From contig CM066321.1 in assembly GCA_033807775.1 (NCBI GenBank), forward strand, positions 253,754,422 to 253,818,421: 64,000 nucleotides of DNA, read 5' to 3'. The position numbers and the translations under genes were made by a program. The DNA comes from Saussurea involucrata. Its lineage: Eukaryota > Streptophyta > Magnoliopsida > Asterales > Asteraceae. This document shows positions 25,372 to 38,169 of this stretch, piece by piece (within the stretch, counting starts at the first letter, position 1; each line of letters starts with the position of its first letter). The notes beneath the pieces were generated by a model. The model had not been told where the DNA came from. It did no database searches and saw only the letters and a list, made by a program, of their open reading frames with translations.

Positions 25372-27965
25372 TTACAAAAATAATACTAGTAAATTTAACT
25401 AGTAACCTAATAACTAAATAAAATTATTGTGTTAAATAATTCAAACAATTAGTAAAAATAAAAATAATTTAAAAAGAAAATAAAATACATAATAATGCAA
25501 GTGCAAAACCACACTCCATCTCACTCTCTCTCACCCTCTCCCAACCCCCCCCCCCCCCCCCCCCCATATAAACCCCTTCACACTTCATTTTAGCCATTTC
25601 TCTCATTTCCGTCTCTCTCTCTAACTTCTCACTTAAATCTCTCTCTTTATTCCTCTCTTTCCTTCCCAGGAACTCCACAAAGCTCTCCAAAGTCCAGCCC
25701 TAAAAACACTAATTCAAATCCTCAAGAACATCAAGGTAAATTTTATATGTAGTGCAAAACATACACCTACTTTTCTTCTTAATCATCTTCTTTTCCTTGA
25801 AGTTTTTCTTCTACTAGTTTCAGTTTTACACTTATTTTGTTGAAATACTTCTTTGAACATCTTAATGTTTGTAGATTCATCACCATAACACCTTATATGT
25901 TATTAAAAAGGGTGATGAATCCATAATCAAACCCATGTTAAGAACAAAGAAGAGTTTTATATAGCATGCATGCAACTTTCTTAAAAGATCTAAACTTTTG
26001 AGTTCAAAACTTTTATGAACAACTCTTTAAACCCACCAAAAACATGTTTGAACTAACATGCATAAGCTAAAAAGTCACTATTTTAAGTTGCATTAAGGTG
26101 TTCTTGACATAAACACCCAAGAACCTTCAAAAATACCCATTTGCAAGTGTTTCCAAAAAGGAGTTTTATAAATAGATTGCATGTATTTTAAATGGCTTAA
26201 AAATATGTTCTTAAACTGAATATTGCATGCAAAAAGAAAGGAATATTGGTAAAAAGACAAAAAGTAGTGCACATGCTTAAAGTTTGATTTTATCAGCATG
26301 GTGTCAGATTTTTCTTCTCTCTTTGAAAAGCCATATCTCACTCAATAATACTCCAAATTAAGTGATTCATTTTCTGAAATTCACTTTTATGAGTTATGAA
26401 TCAAACCCAATTGGAATCATTTAAAAATATTAAGATTTTGACCTTCAAACATTTTTCACAAAAACAGTGCGCAAACAGCAATGTTCTCTGTCGCAGTTTA
26501 CGTCAAGAATTATTTTATGTACTTAAACCACTCTAAAAGTCATGAATATTATGTCAAAAGTTTTGTAACAAATTTAACAAACTGGTCATAAAATATCATG
26601 ACCTAAATGTCCTTGGAAGTTATCCAAAAACGAACCGAAAGTGACTACATATTTTGGACAGCAACTGACTATATTCTATTATAGCTATAAGCTAACTCTT
26701 GAACCCGTTTCATCATTCTTGTGATGAAATTGTGGAATATGTATATATACTATATGATTATGCATTTTACTATAGCTAAAAGCTAAATCTTGAACCCGTT
26801 TCATCATCTATATGATGAAATTGTGGAATATACCTTTATATATTATGAATACACATTTTATATACTCTAACTCCTAACATCATATATACTATATATATGA
26901 CTCCTGGTTATAGACCCTTTTCGTCACTCGTTATGACGAAATTGCGGTAATCTCAAATTATCATATGTAATGTTATAGATATTAACTACTATTATCGACG
27001 AACTTATTATAACATACAAACTAAATCTCAACAAAGGCATTTTATATTGAATTGGATAATTACACGATGCCAAGGACTAAGGTTAGAACATAGAATCTTA
27101 CTAGTGTCCTTGCATTTGTAGGATCGACGTAGGACCGCGTTACGGATCACATTACGCACCACTTGGGAACAACTACGTTTATCACCGTGAGTTTTCGCAG
27201 CCCCTTTTTACTATTTTATACATTTTTGGGGTGGAAAGCTTGTTACAAATTCTATTTCACATCATTATTTTGTTACTGAAATACTACAAATATTTGATGC
27301 TCTATGGTACGTGTGCACATGTTAAAGATTCTGAGTTACGCTATCGCACAAAAGTCCCCAACTTATTTTTACATTACCTATTTAACTCACGAGTGTGTGC
27401 CATGGTAATTATGGATAACGTTATTTGGTTGACCGCCCAATTACTGTGATGTGAGTGCATAATTACTACAGTGCCATGTTGACGATAGAACATGATGAAC
27501 GGGGCAAACTAATACTATGGTCAGGAGGTTTGGGTAATGGCTCAGTATGCTACCTCTGAGGCAACACACTTATATACCTTGAGCAAAACAGAACGAAAAA
27601 ACGGAACTTTTACAACCAAGAGTTGTACTACAATCTTTTGAAAGCACGAATGCTATCAACTTGCATTAAAACTTTTAGTGCATACGCAAACCTGTGAACT
27701 CACCAACTATTTTATAGTTGACACTCTCCTTTACATGCTTTTCAGGAAACATCAAGTAAGGATGAGTTCTAGAAGGCACTACACTTAGCAGCATCCAACT
27801 TTATTTCATCATGTCAAGTCTCTTTTTGCTTTGGACAATTGTATTTCACAAACATGTTGTATTTTGTAACCTTGATGATATGATGATTGTGTGTTGTCTT
27901 CTACCTTGTGCTTTTGAAACATTAAACTGTGACATCCCGTGTTTCCGCTTTAGCGGGGTGTGACA
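25137..27965 (+). repeat. Gypsy C 5' LTR (2,829 bp)
   Basis: Begins TGTGACAAC and ends GGGTGTGACA before the primer site. It includes an AT run (about 25332-25368) and a 21-base C run (25545-25565), both different in length in the 3' LTR as expected of slippage. The stretch about 26044-27602 is missing from the 3' LTR. Confidence 0.88.
26681..26950 (+). repeat. Gypsy C LTR: three tandem hairpin units
   Basis: Three imperfect repeats each contain an inverted repeat: TTTCATCA/TGATGAAA (about 26708), TTTCATCAT/ATGATGAAA (about 26799) and TTTCGTCA/TGACGAAA (about 26919). The third has paired changes on both arms that preserve pairing. Confidence 0.7.
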
Positions 27966-27969
27966 GAAG

Positions 27970-27981
27970 TGGTATCAGAGC
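27970..27981 (+). other. Gypsy C primer binding site
   Basis: TGGTATCAGAGC, five bases after the LTR, complementary to the initiator Met tRNA end. Confidence 0.85.
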
Positions 27982-28300
27982 CGAAGGTTATAAAGAATAC
28001 CGGTCTTTCATTTGAAAAAAAAACCCAACTATAACCAAAGTCCAAAACTGACATGAAAATAACTAAACCTACTACTAGTATAACTAAGTCTAGAATGGCA
28101 TTAACGGACTTTAATTAAACATAGCCTGATCACCTATGTTCGATTAAGGAAGGTTAATGCGAGACTAGAAATGGTTATAGTAGAAGTATGTCGATTTTAC
28201 TTACACTCTCTAGAAGCATGCTTAGTGCATAGACATTGTATAGGATAGACATATCACTCATGCGATTAGTTACTAAGTACACTTTTGCTTCAGTTTCACT

Positions 28301-31300
28301 ATGTCATCGTCGTCACCATCCTATACTCCTGAATCGTACTCGGCCGATGTATCGGAATACGTCACCGGGCGACCACAAGTTAACCCACCCGACAACCGAG
28401 AAGAAGAGGATTACAGTAGTACGGAATCGGAACCCGAAGTGTCCAGCGAGCGAAACCCTATGATAGACCTAGAGTATCACCAACCACGGTTTTACCCCGA
28501 CCCACTCCAGTGATTGTTCAACCACATCCCGGAGGACCTCGCGGCCCACTCTAGTGATTGTTCAACCACATCCTGGAGGACCTCGCGTTAGGCAAACGGC
28601 AAGGAAGAATGTTCCAATCCCAAGGAGGTAGTGGAGGAAATATAGGAAGTAACAGTACCGGATGTAACTACAAGTCCTTCATGTCCTGTAAGCCCAAAGA
28701 GTTCTACGGAAAGGAAGGTGTCGTAGGATTGCTTTCTTGGATTGATAGCATGGAGTCGGTACTCCATATTAGCAAATTCTCGGAGGAGCACAAGGTGGAA
28801 TATGCTACATGTCAACTCCAAGGTAGGGCACTAACATGGTGGAACATCCAGGTTCAAACCCGTGGAAGGGAAGATGCATACAGACTCACATGGGAGGAGT
28901 TCAAGAAGTTGCTCATTGAGGAGTACTGCCTTAAGAGTGAAATTCAGAAACTGGAAGCTGAATTCTGGAATCACGCCATGATCGGAGCCGACATAGACCG
29001 ATACACAGCTCGCTTCCACGAACTCGCAAAACTGGTACCTCACGTGGTCACTCCCGAGAGCAAGAGAATCGATCGATACTTATGGGGATTAGCATCGGAG
29101 ATCCGAGGAATGGTCACCTCGGCCAATCTGACCACCATCCAAGTTGTTGTGGCCTTGGCAACTACTTTAACCAACGATGCGGTAAGATCGGGAACTCTGA
29201 CATCGGGAAGTGCCAGCAATAAGAGGAAGCCAGAGCATCAGTCAGGAAAGAAATCCTTTAGTAGTGCAAGCAAGGATAGGAACATCATGAGAAACTTCGG
29301 AGTAAAGACACAGGACCCAGGGCAATACAAGGGTTCACTCCCTAAATGCAACAAGTGCAACCGTCATCTTGAGGGAGCCTGTGTTGTTTGTGACAACTGT
29401 AAACGGCCAGGTCATCTCACCAGGTTCTGTAGAAGTGAAAAAGGGCCCAATGAAGGGAGAAGGGCATGTTTTGAGTGCGGAAGTCCGGATCACTACCGGA
29501 ACACGTGCCCGAGGTTTGGTAGGAGACCGAACAATAACAATAATGGGAATCAGGCAAGACAAGCCAACCAGGGGAATCAAGGAGGTCAGGCTCGAGGACG
29601 GGCATTTGTCATTGGAGCTGACGTAGCACGTCGCGACCCTAATGTGGTGACAGGTACGTTTCTCCTAAACAACCACTTTGCATCAGTATTATTTGACACT
29701 GGAGCAGATAGAAGTTTTGTTTCATTGGGATTTAGTCCACTAATTGACTTGGAATCTAGGAGAATGTCGGATGCTTATATTGTTGAGGTTTCTAATGGTC
29801 ATAAATTTGAGGCTAAGGATGTAATTTTAGATTGTACCTTGAATCTAGCCGATAAGTTGTTTAGCGTTGATCTTATTCCTATCGAATTGGGGAGTTTTGA
29901 CATAGTTATAGGCATGGATTGGTTATCCAAGAATCGAGCGGAGATTTGTTGTTTAGATAAGTTGGTTAGAATACCGTTGCAAGACGGAAAAACCCTCGTG
30001 ATACAAGGAAACAAAGTTGGAAGAAGCCTAGAGATGGTGTCAAGTATTAAGGTTCAAAAGTGTTTGAGGAAGAAGTGTGTTGCATTTTTGGCACTCATAG
30101 TTGAGAAGAAGTCCGAGGAAAGGCGAATCCAAGACATTCCCGTGGTAAAGGATCACCCGGAAGTCTTCCCCGATGATTTGCCTAGACTGCCCCCGTTTAG
30201 ACAAGTTGAATTCCAAATTGACCTCATACCTGGAGCAGCACCTGTAGCTAAGGCACCATACCGCTTAGCACCTGCCGACATGCAAGAGTTGTCAAGTCAA
30301 CTCCAAGAACTTCTGGACAAGGAATTTATTAGGCCAAGTTCCTCACCTTGGGGAGCTCTAGTCCTGTTTGTCAAGAAGAAGGATGGATCGTTTCGAATGT
30401 GCATCGACTATAGGGAATTGAACAAGTTGACAATCAAGAATCGACATCCTCTCCCTCGAATAGATGATTTATTCGACCAATTGCAAGATGCAACATATTT
30501 CTCAAAGATTGATCTTCGATCAGGCTATCATCAGTTAAGAGTCTGGGAGGAGGACATTACTAAGACAGCTTTTAGGACACGTTATGGACACTACGAGTTT
30601 TTGGTTATGCCCTCCGGTTTAACCAATGCACCAGATGTGTTCATGGATTTAATGAATAGGATATGCTGACCCTACATTGACAAGTTTGTCATCATGTTCA
30701 TAGATGACATTTTGATCTACTCCCGAAGTAAAGAGGATCACGAGCAACACTTGAGAGTAATTCTAGAACTTCTTAAGGAACAGAAACTGTACGCCAAATT
30801 CTCTAAGTGCGAATTTTGGATTAGAGAAGTACACTTTCTTGGTCACGTGATTGGAGAAAAAGGAATCCACGTGGATCCGGCTAAGGTAGAAGCTGTTAAG
30901 AAATGGGAAGCTCCAAAGACACCGACAAAAATTCGTCAATTTCTGGGTTTGGCAGGATATTATAGGCGATTCATCGAGAACTTCTCAAAAATTGCTAAAC
31001 CACTCGCAACACTGACCTAAAAGGATAGTAATTTCATGTGGGGAGAACCACAAGAAGAGGCGTTCCAGCTATTGAAGAAAAAGTTGTGCAATGCACCAAT
31101 TCTGGTGTTACCGGAAGGAACAGAAAATTTTGTGGTGTATTGTGACGAGTCACATCAAGGTTTAGGTTGTGTATTGATGCAAAGGGACAAAGTGATAGCA
31201 TACGCCTCGCGACAACTAAAAGTTCATGAGAAGAACTATACCACGCACGACTTGGAGCTCGGAGCCGTAGTATTCGCTTTAAAGATTTGGAGACATTATT

Positions 31301-32984
31301 TGTACGGCACTAAGTGCACCATCTTCACCGATCATAAAAGTCTTCAGCATATTCTAGACCAGAAAATGCTCAACATGAGACAAAGAAGGTGGGTAGAGTT
31401 ACTCAGTGATTACGATTGTGATATTCGTTATCATCCAGGTAAGGCCAATGTAGTGGCTGATGCCCTGAGTAGGAAGGAAAAGACAAAACCTTCACGTGTA
31501 CGAGCAATGGGAGCGCTGGTACAAACAAGTTTAAAGACTCGAATTCTTGAAGCGCAGACTGAAGCAATGAGAACGGAAAACTTGAAGGACGAAACCCTTC
31601 ACGGCATAGAAAGCAGATTTGAAACTAAGGTTGATGGAGTACGTTATTTCAAGGATAGAGTTTGGATTCCAAAAGCTAGCAGGGTACGGGAGACAATCCT
31701 GAATGAAGCCCACAAGTCACGATATTCAATTCATCCTGGTGCGGATAAGATGTATAAGGATTTAAGGGAATATTATTGGTGGCCAGGAATGAAGAAGGAT
31801 ATTGCCCTATACGTAGGAAAATGTGTAACTTGCTCAAAGGTCAAAATTGTATATCAGAAACCCTCTGGTTTGCTACAACAACCAGAGATTCCCCAGTGGA
31901 AATGGGAACAAATAACCATGGATTTCATAACCAAACTGCCGAGGACTGCCAAAGGGCACGACTCGATTTGGGTTATAGTGGACCGATTCACAAAATCTGC
32001 ACATTTCTTACCGATTCGAGAAGATTATAAGATGGAAAAGCTGGCTCAGATATACATCAAGGAAATTTTTACGCGACATGGACTCCCGATTTCCATCATA
32101 TCAGATAGAGATAGCCGTTTCACATCTCGGTTTTGGCAGTCACTTCAAAGAGCATTGGGGACACAATTGAATTTAAGTACTGCCTATCATCCCCAAACAG
32201 ACGGCCAAAGCGAGTGAACCATTCAATCATTGGAAGACATGCTTCGAGCATGTGTAATAGATTTTGGAGGAAGTTAGGATAACCATTTACCGATAGTCGA
32301 GTTTTCCTACAACAATAGCTATCACACCAGTATTAAGTGTGCGCATATGAAGCACTGTAGGGACGCAAGTGTCGATCACCCCTTTGTTGGTTGGAGATTA
32401 GAGATAGACAGTTGTCTAGTCCAGACATTGTACAAGAAACCACCGACAAAATTGCAATCATCAGGGATAGACTTAAAGCAGCTCAAGATCGTCAAAAGAG
32501 CTATGCGGACAATCGTAGGAAGCCTTTAGAGTTTCAGATTGGAAATAGAGTTTTTCTAAAAGTATCCCCTTGGAAGGGAACCGTCCGATTTGGAAAACGA
32601 GGAAAGTGGAACCCTCGATATGTTGGACCATTTAAGATCACCGAAAGAATTGGACCAGTAGCATACAGACTGGAGTTGCCAACAGAACTAAGTGCTATTC
32701 ATGACACGTTTCATGTGTCAAACTTGAAGATATGTCTAGCCAACGAGGAGATAATCGTGCCTCTGAAAGAAGTCAAAATCAATGATAAGCTGCACATCAT
32801 AGAAAAACCAATTGAAATACTCGACCGAGAGGTCAAGCGTCTTAAGCAAAGTAAGATTCCATTGGTGAAAGTCCACTGGAACACAAGGCATGGACCTGAG
32901 TACACATGGGAACGGGGGGACCTTATGAAACATAAGTATCCCCACTTATTTTCTAAACAACCGGTTACAGACGAAAGTTCTTGA
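28301..32984 (+). pseudogene. Gypsy C gag-pol (decayed)
   Basis: Gag opens with ATG at 28301; a 44-bp tandem duplication at 28501-28588 shifts the frame. Main frame from 28558: capsid region, zinc knuckles (CDNCKRPGHLTRFC, CFECGSPDHYRNTC at about 29390-29510), protease LFDTGADRSFVS (about 29690), RT with FIDDILIYS (about 30697), RNase H with VVYCDESHQGLG, integrase with HPGADKMYKDLREYYWWPGM and DRFTKSAHFLPI, SDRDSRF. The C-terminal frame (32391-32984) contains a chromodomain-like segment (EILDREVKRL, VHWNTRHGPEYTWE), pointing to a Tekay/Del-type chromovirus. Stops at 30667-30669, 31018-31020, 32215-32217 and about 32275, then frameshifts near 32345-32400, disable it. Confidence 0.92.
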
Positions 32985-33018
32985 ATTTCGGGACGAAATT
33001 CTTTTAACCGGGCGAGAC

Positions 33019-33222
33019 TATGACAACCGTCAAATTCGCGTTCAGGTAAGAACTGCACTAAACATATCAGATACTGATACTATATGTCACATTGTCCAAT
33101 TTTAGCAGTCAACCCGGTACAGTAGGAAAAATTAAGAACTTTTGCCTAAAACCCCTCAAATTAGGGAATTATCCATATATCTCATAAAATGCCAATCAAA
33201 AATATCTTAAATACATACATAT

Positions 33223-33253
<31 letters not shown>

Positions 33254-34290
33254 AACCTTACAAAAATAATACTAGTAAATTTAACTAGTAACCTAATAAC
33301 TAAATAAAATTATTGTGTTAAATAATTCAAACAATTAGTAAAAATAAAAATAATTTAAAAAGAAAATAAAAGACATAATAATGCAAGTGCAAAACCACAC
33401 TCCATCTCACTCTCTCTCACCCTCTCCCAAACACCCCCCCCCCCCCATATATAAACCCCATTCACACTTCATTTTAGCCATTTCTCTTATTTCCATCTCT
33501 CTCTCTAACTTCTCACTTAAATCTCTCTCTTTATTCCTCTCTTTCCTTCTCAAGAACTCCACAAAGCTCTCCAAAGTCCAGCCCTAAAAATACTAATTCA
33601 AATCCTCAAGAACATCAAGGTAAATTTTATATGTAGTGCAAAACATACACCTACTTTTCTTCTTAATCATCTTCTTTTCCTTGAAGTTTTTCTTCTACTA
33701 GTTTTAGTTTTACACTTGTTTTGTTGAAATACTTCTTTGAACATCTTAATGTTTGTAGATTCATCACCATAACACCTTATATGTTATTAAAAAGGGTGAT
33801 GAATCCATAATCAAACCCATGTTAAGAACAAAGAAGAGTTTTATATAGCATGCATGCAACTTTCTTATGAGATCTAAACTTTTGAGTTCAAAACTTTTAT
33901 GAACAACTCTTTAAACCCACCAAAAACGGAACTTTTACAACCGAGAGTTGTACTACAATCTTTTGAAAGCGCGAATGCTATCAACTTGCATTAAAACTTT
34001 TAGTGCATACGCAAACCTGTGAACTCACCAACTATTTTATAGTTGACACTCTCCTTTACATGCTTTTCAGGAAACATCAAGTAAGGATGAGTTCTAGAAG
34101 GCACTACACTTAGCAGCATCCAACTTTATTTCATCATGTCAAGTCTCTTTTTGCTTTGGACAATTGTATTTCACAAACATGTTGTATTTTGTAACCTTGA
34201 TGATATGATGATTGTGTGTTGTCTTCTACCTTGTGCTTTTGAAACATTAAACTGTGACATCCCGTGTTTCCGCTTTAGCGGGGTGTGACA
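33019..34290 (+). repeat. Gypsy C 3' LTR (1,272 bp, internal deletion)
   Basis: Matches both ends of the 5' LTR but lacks about 1.56 kb; the junction CCAAAAACGGAAC retains a six-base AAAAAC present at both break points. The first bases read TATGACAAC instead of TGTGACAAC, and the preceding polypurine tract is degraded (AACCGGGCGAGAC). Confidence 0.88.
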
Positions 34291-34708
34291 GGAGGAGGCC
34301 TCGAAACCCGTCCAAAGTGTAGCTCGGGATTCGGGTTTTGGGCCATTTCGGGTTCGGGTTCCTCGGTCGGGTTGTTCGGGTTGGGCCGATCCCAAGCCCA
34401 GCTTTTTGGGAGTTTTTTAGCCCAACTTTCCCTTCAAATGGAAACAGATTACAAAAATATAAATGGCTTTCACTTTCATATTGGGCAAATTCTGAACTGA
34501 AGCAGAAGCTGAGTCTGAACTGAACAAAGAAAAGAGGAAATAGATTTATTACTTATTAGTTATATTTTATATTTATTAAAAAATATTATTTTCTTAAAAA
34601 GTTTGGGTTTCGGACGGGTTCGGGTTTGGAAAAACCAACCCAACCCGATTCGTATTACCCGCGGTTTTCAATCGGGTTCGGCCTATTTGGGTTGCGGGTC
34701 ATCGGGTT

Positions 34709-35667
34709 TGTTGATCCAAACCCTCAGTGATTTGATAATGACCCTATCTTAAATACTTAGTGAAAATTGTAAGTAAACAATATGTATCAGAGTTTCACTA
34801 TCGCTGATAAGTACTAAGATCTTACAGTACTGCTGATAGGAACTCTCGCACTTTTAGATTAAACATTCAGCGAACACTGTTCACCATATCGCTGAGTCTG
34901 TTCAGTCCTTATGGTGATCGCTGATAAGTTAGTTGTTTACTTATGATCCCTGAAGACAAGATTCACGTCAACAAAGGTTCTACGCTGAAGTCGAAGATCA
35001 AGCTCAAGAACCAGCGACAAGTCTCCTAATGAACTGATGCGGATCAGCGAAGACTCAGATTTGTCCACTCAACGTGAAGTATCAAGTACAAGACTTCAGC
35101 TATCGCTGAACTTTATCATCTGCTGAATAGTAAATGATAATCGCTGAATCAACGAAAGCTGATCATGAAGTCCTCCGTACAAAGTACTTTTGTCTTAACC
35201 TCCCTTGCACGCCACCGTACGAAATGTCAGAAAAGAACCTCCGAAAATCTGAAATCGTACAACCACTCTGACACTACACTGTTCATTCATGCGGCTACTA
35301 AGGTTGTCATCAAAGGTCAATGACATGCAACCAATCCGCTAATGACACGTGTAAAGTATATACTGGATTGCATTAAATGCATGCAGTATATAAAGAGATG
35401 AACTCACTTCATTTGAAGTAACTTGATAACTCTGGACAAGTTCAAATCTCTCAAGATAGGATTTTATTAGTAATCTCCTTATCTTTCTTAGTGCAAGAAA
35501 ACCTTAGTGTTCCAACTTGTTTAGATTTAGGTTTATCCTTAATCTTGTTTCCGCAACAAGCTGTAAATTGTTAATGATTTATCAATAAACAATTTAGAAA
35601 AGTAAAATAGTGTGTTTGTATTCAACCCCCCCTTCTACAAACTTGTTTAAGCCTTTCGGGACCAACA
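34709..35667 (+). repeat. Copia B 5' LTR
   Basis: 959 bp, TGTTGATCC to GGACCAACA. CACGTG at 35346-35351 and TATATAAA at 35387-35394 form the likely promoter. CGCTGA or TCAGCG occurs eight times exactly, mostly between 34799 and 35150, with further one-base variants. Confidence 0.97.
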
Positions 35668-35669
35668 AG

Positions 35670-35681
35670 TGGTATCAGAGC
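35670..35681 (+). other. Copia B primer binding site
   Basis: TGGTATCAGAGC, two bases after the LTR, initiator Met tRNA type. The leader from here to the gag ATG at 35749 is short. Confidence 0.88.
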
Positions 35682-35748
35682 AGATTTGTTTAATCTCATA
35701 AACAAGATCTAATCTAAGATATTTTCTCTTCCTTGCTATTATCTGAAA

Positions 35749-38157
35749 ATGGCCAACTCAAACACAAACACTCACTATATCGACAATGGTTCTCTTGCAA
35801 AACCCCCTAGATTTTCCAGAGACAACTTCAACTTATGGAAAAATAGGATGACACTCTTCTTAGAAGGTGTAGACCCTACTATACCTTACTATCTTGAAAA
35901 CGGTCCACACATCCCTGTAACGATTGATCCTGCCGTTCCAGCCACTGCAACTAGAGCTGCTATTCCAGAAAGGCTGATTCCAAAGGAAATCCATCATTGG
36001 ACCGATGAAGACAAGAAGAAAGTGGCTATAGATACAAAAGCCAGATCCATACTATCCATGGCCCTTCCTGACGAAGTCTACCATTCCGTCATGAACCTGA
36101 AATCCTCGAAGGCCATGTGGGACACAATATGTGTTCAGTATGAAGGAACGTCTGAAGTCCAGGATTCAAGAAAGATCAACCTGGTAAGACAATACGAAAG
36201 TTTCATCTCTGGTAAGAATGAAACTCTCTCTGAAGTACATCAACGTTTTAACTGCTTAATTATAGATCTTAAAACGGTTGGTAAGGAATATTCTAACTTT
36301 GAAGTTCTGACAAAGTTTTTAGAATGTTTACCTGAAAGCTGGGACAATTATTCCATGTGTCTCAAGCTGTCAAAAGATCTAAGATCAATGACACTCGCTA
36401 CCTTATATGGCACATTGCTGAATCATGAGCAATCTAGCCATCTTAAGAAGAATCTTGTAAAAGATTCCAAAAGCACCCCTGTTGCTTTAATCTCAGAGGA
36501 ACCTTCTACTCAGCGACCCGTGGTCACTATCACTGAGTTAGAAAGTAACTCTGAAAGATCATCAGATTCTGATTCTTCAGATGATGAATCCTTGGCTCTC
36601 CTAACTAAAAAGTTCAGGAGATTCGCCAAGAAGAAAATGTTTAGAAAGAACAAAACTCTTTCTATAGCTGACAAGCCTAAGTCATCAGCTTTTGTTGATA
36701 AGGCTACTGCTACTTGTTTTAACTGCGAAAAGACAGGTCATTTCGCTAACGAGTGCAGGTCAAAGAAAATCATGAGACCTTCAGCCTTTACAAATAAATC
36801 CTTTGTTCCAAGGAATAAAGACGACAAATACTTAAAGCTGAAGGAGAAGTATGCAAAGCTGAAAAGCTTTAAGAAGAAGGGAAAAGGCCTAATGGCTGAC
36901 TATGATTGGGCTGCTTCTGATGAAGAAGCCTCATCATCTGATTCTGAAGATGATGAAGCAAATCAATGTCTCATGGCCAAGATTGAAGAAGAGGAAGAAA
37001 GTTCAGACATACCCTCCACTTCAACATCTGCCATTCAGGTATCACCTTCCTTCTTTACCAATATTGTAAATATTGATGAAGCTGATAGTCTCCGTAAAAT
37101 CGAACTACTGACTAGAAGCTTATACGAAGCCATGAACGGCAAAGCTGTGGTTGAAAACCAAAATCTTGATCTCGCTGAAAAGCTTAAAAATTGCCACCTT
37201 CAAATAGAAAAGCTTTCTAAATTTGAAGAAGATTTTAAAGATCAAGTCCATTTAAATCAGCTAGTCAAAATTGAACGAGCGGAAGCTATCGCTGCATTAA
37301 AAGCTGAACAAGCTACTGTTGAAGGATGGTGTAATTCTTCAACAAAGATCACTGAGATAATTAAGGCTCAGATTCCTCTGAGTGATAAACGTGGTCTGGG
37401 TTATAAATATGATACTCCAATACCAACCACTGAACGTTCAATGCTTAAATTTGGAACGTTCGTATCCTCAGTAGCTGACACTTCTTCATCTCAGTACTCC
37501 TCGTCGATTACACCAATCCCTGAGGAAACTCCTACCTCCTCAAAAGGTAAGGAGAAAATGGTTTATTCAAAACCTACCTCTGTCTCTAAAGATAAAGGTA
37601 AAGGAATTGTAATTTATCAAAATCCTCAGAAGGGTACTTTAGTACCTAAGCTGAATGCTTCCAAAGCCTTAGTGATTCATTCATCTGTTTCTAGAAATCA
37701 GACCTCTGGATCAGTTCAGCGACCTACTCCTAGACTCAGAGTAGATGTCCTTGGTAAGAAATCTGAAGAACTGAATGTTCGTCCTATTTCAAAAACCAAT
37801 AGTGTACTTGGTGCTGGCACTTCTAATTCCAAATTAAAAGCTCAGCACACAAGTGGTCCTAGAACTAATTTTAGTTATAGGAAATGTTATCACTATGGAC
37901 TTACCGATCATATTGCAAGTAAGTGTCCCACAGCCACCAAAGCTGATAAGATAGCTAAGGTGAAGATAGCACCAAAGAAGACCAAGCCAGTTGCAAGTCA
38001 GGTCAAGGTGACTCATACCGCTGAGGTCAAGAAATTGACCAAAGTGAAGAAAGACAAAGCTGAATCTTCAAATGCTGCGAAGACTGCTGAACCCATTCCA
38101 ACCACTTCCACTGACAAACGCGTATACATGGTGAAGTGGGTACCCAAGCAAAACTAA
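35749..38157 (+). CDS. gag: Copia B gag (802 aa)
   Basis: Capsid-nucleocapsid protein that packages element RNA in cytoplasmic particles. One open frame from ATG to TAA. N-terminal capsid region is typical Copia gag (FSRDNFNLWKNRMTLFLEG near residue 25; MWDTICVQYEG near 125). First CCHC knuckle CFNCEKTGHFANEC is at about residues 323-336. A Glu/Asp/Ser-rich segment and a coiled coil (about 445-535) follow. The second knuckle near 713-726 reads CYHYGLTDHIASKC: Tyr replaces the second Cys at residue 716, where A has Cys, so metal binding there is probably lost. The protein ends WVPKQN; the stop overlaps a splice-acceptor-like signal discussed in the findings. At 802 residues it is long for Copia gag. 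Confidence 0.93.
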   Translation: MANSNTNTHYIDNGSLAKPPRFSRDNFNLWKNRMTLFLEGVDPTIPYYLENGPHIPVTIDPAVPATATRAAIPERLIPKEIHHWTDEDKKKVAIDTKARSILSMALPDEVYHSVMNLKSSKAMWDTICVQYEGTSEVQDSRKINLVRQYESFISGKNETLSEVHQRFNCLIIDLKTVGKEYSNFEVLTKFLECLPESWDNYSMCLKLSKDLRSMTLATLYGTLLNHEQSSHLKKNLVKDSKSTPVALISEEPSTQRPVVTITELESNSERSSDSDSSDDESLALLTKKFRRFAKKKMFRKNKTLSIADKPKSSAFVDKATATCFNCEKTGHFANECRSKKIMRPSAFTNKSFVPRNKDDKYLKLKEKYAKLKSFKKKGKGLMADYDWAASDEEASSSDSEDDEANQCLMAKIEEEEESSDIPSTSTSAIQVSPSFFTNIVNIDEADSLRKIELLTRSLYEAMNGKAVVENQNLDLAEKLKNCHLQIEKLSKFEEDFKDQVHLNQLVKIERAEAIAALKAEQATVEGWCNSSTKITEIIKAQIPLSDKRGLGYKYDTPIPTTERSMLKFGTFVSSVADTSSSQYSSSITPIPEETPTSSKGKEKMVYSKPTSVSKDKGKGIVIYQNPQKGTLVPKLNASKALVIHSSVSRNQTSGSVQRPTPRLRVDVLGKKSEELNVRPISKTNSVLGAGTSNSKLKAQHTSGPRTNFSYRKCYHYGLTDHIASKCPTATKADKIAKVKIAPKKTKPVASQVKVTHTAEVKKLTKVKKDKAESSNAAKTAEPIPTTSTDKRVYMVKWVPKQN

Positions 38158-38169
38158 TCTTCCTTTGTA

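Larger units (their letters stand above)
25137..34290 (+). mobile_element. Gypsy C: chromovirus-like element, complete but decayed
   Basis: Bounded by GGAGG duplications (25132-25136 and 34291-34295) inside transposon K. Contains 5' LTR, primer site, gag-pol with chromodomain-like C-terminus, and a shortened 3' LTR. Orientation is the same as the Copia elements. Confidence 0.9.

Noticed and set aside
25545..25565. Long C run as an assembly artefact or G-quadruplex
   Set aside because: The 3' LTR has a shorter C run in the same place, consistent with ordinary slippage; a quadruplex role cannot be judged from sequence.
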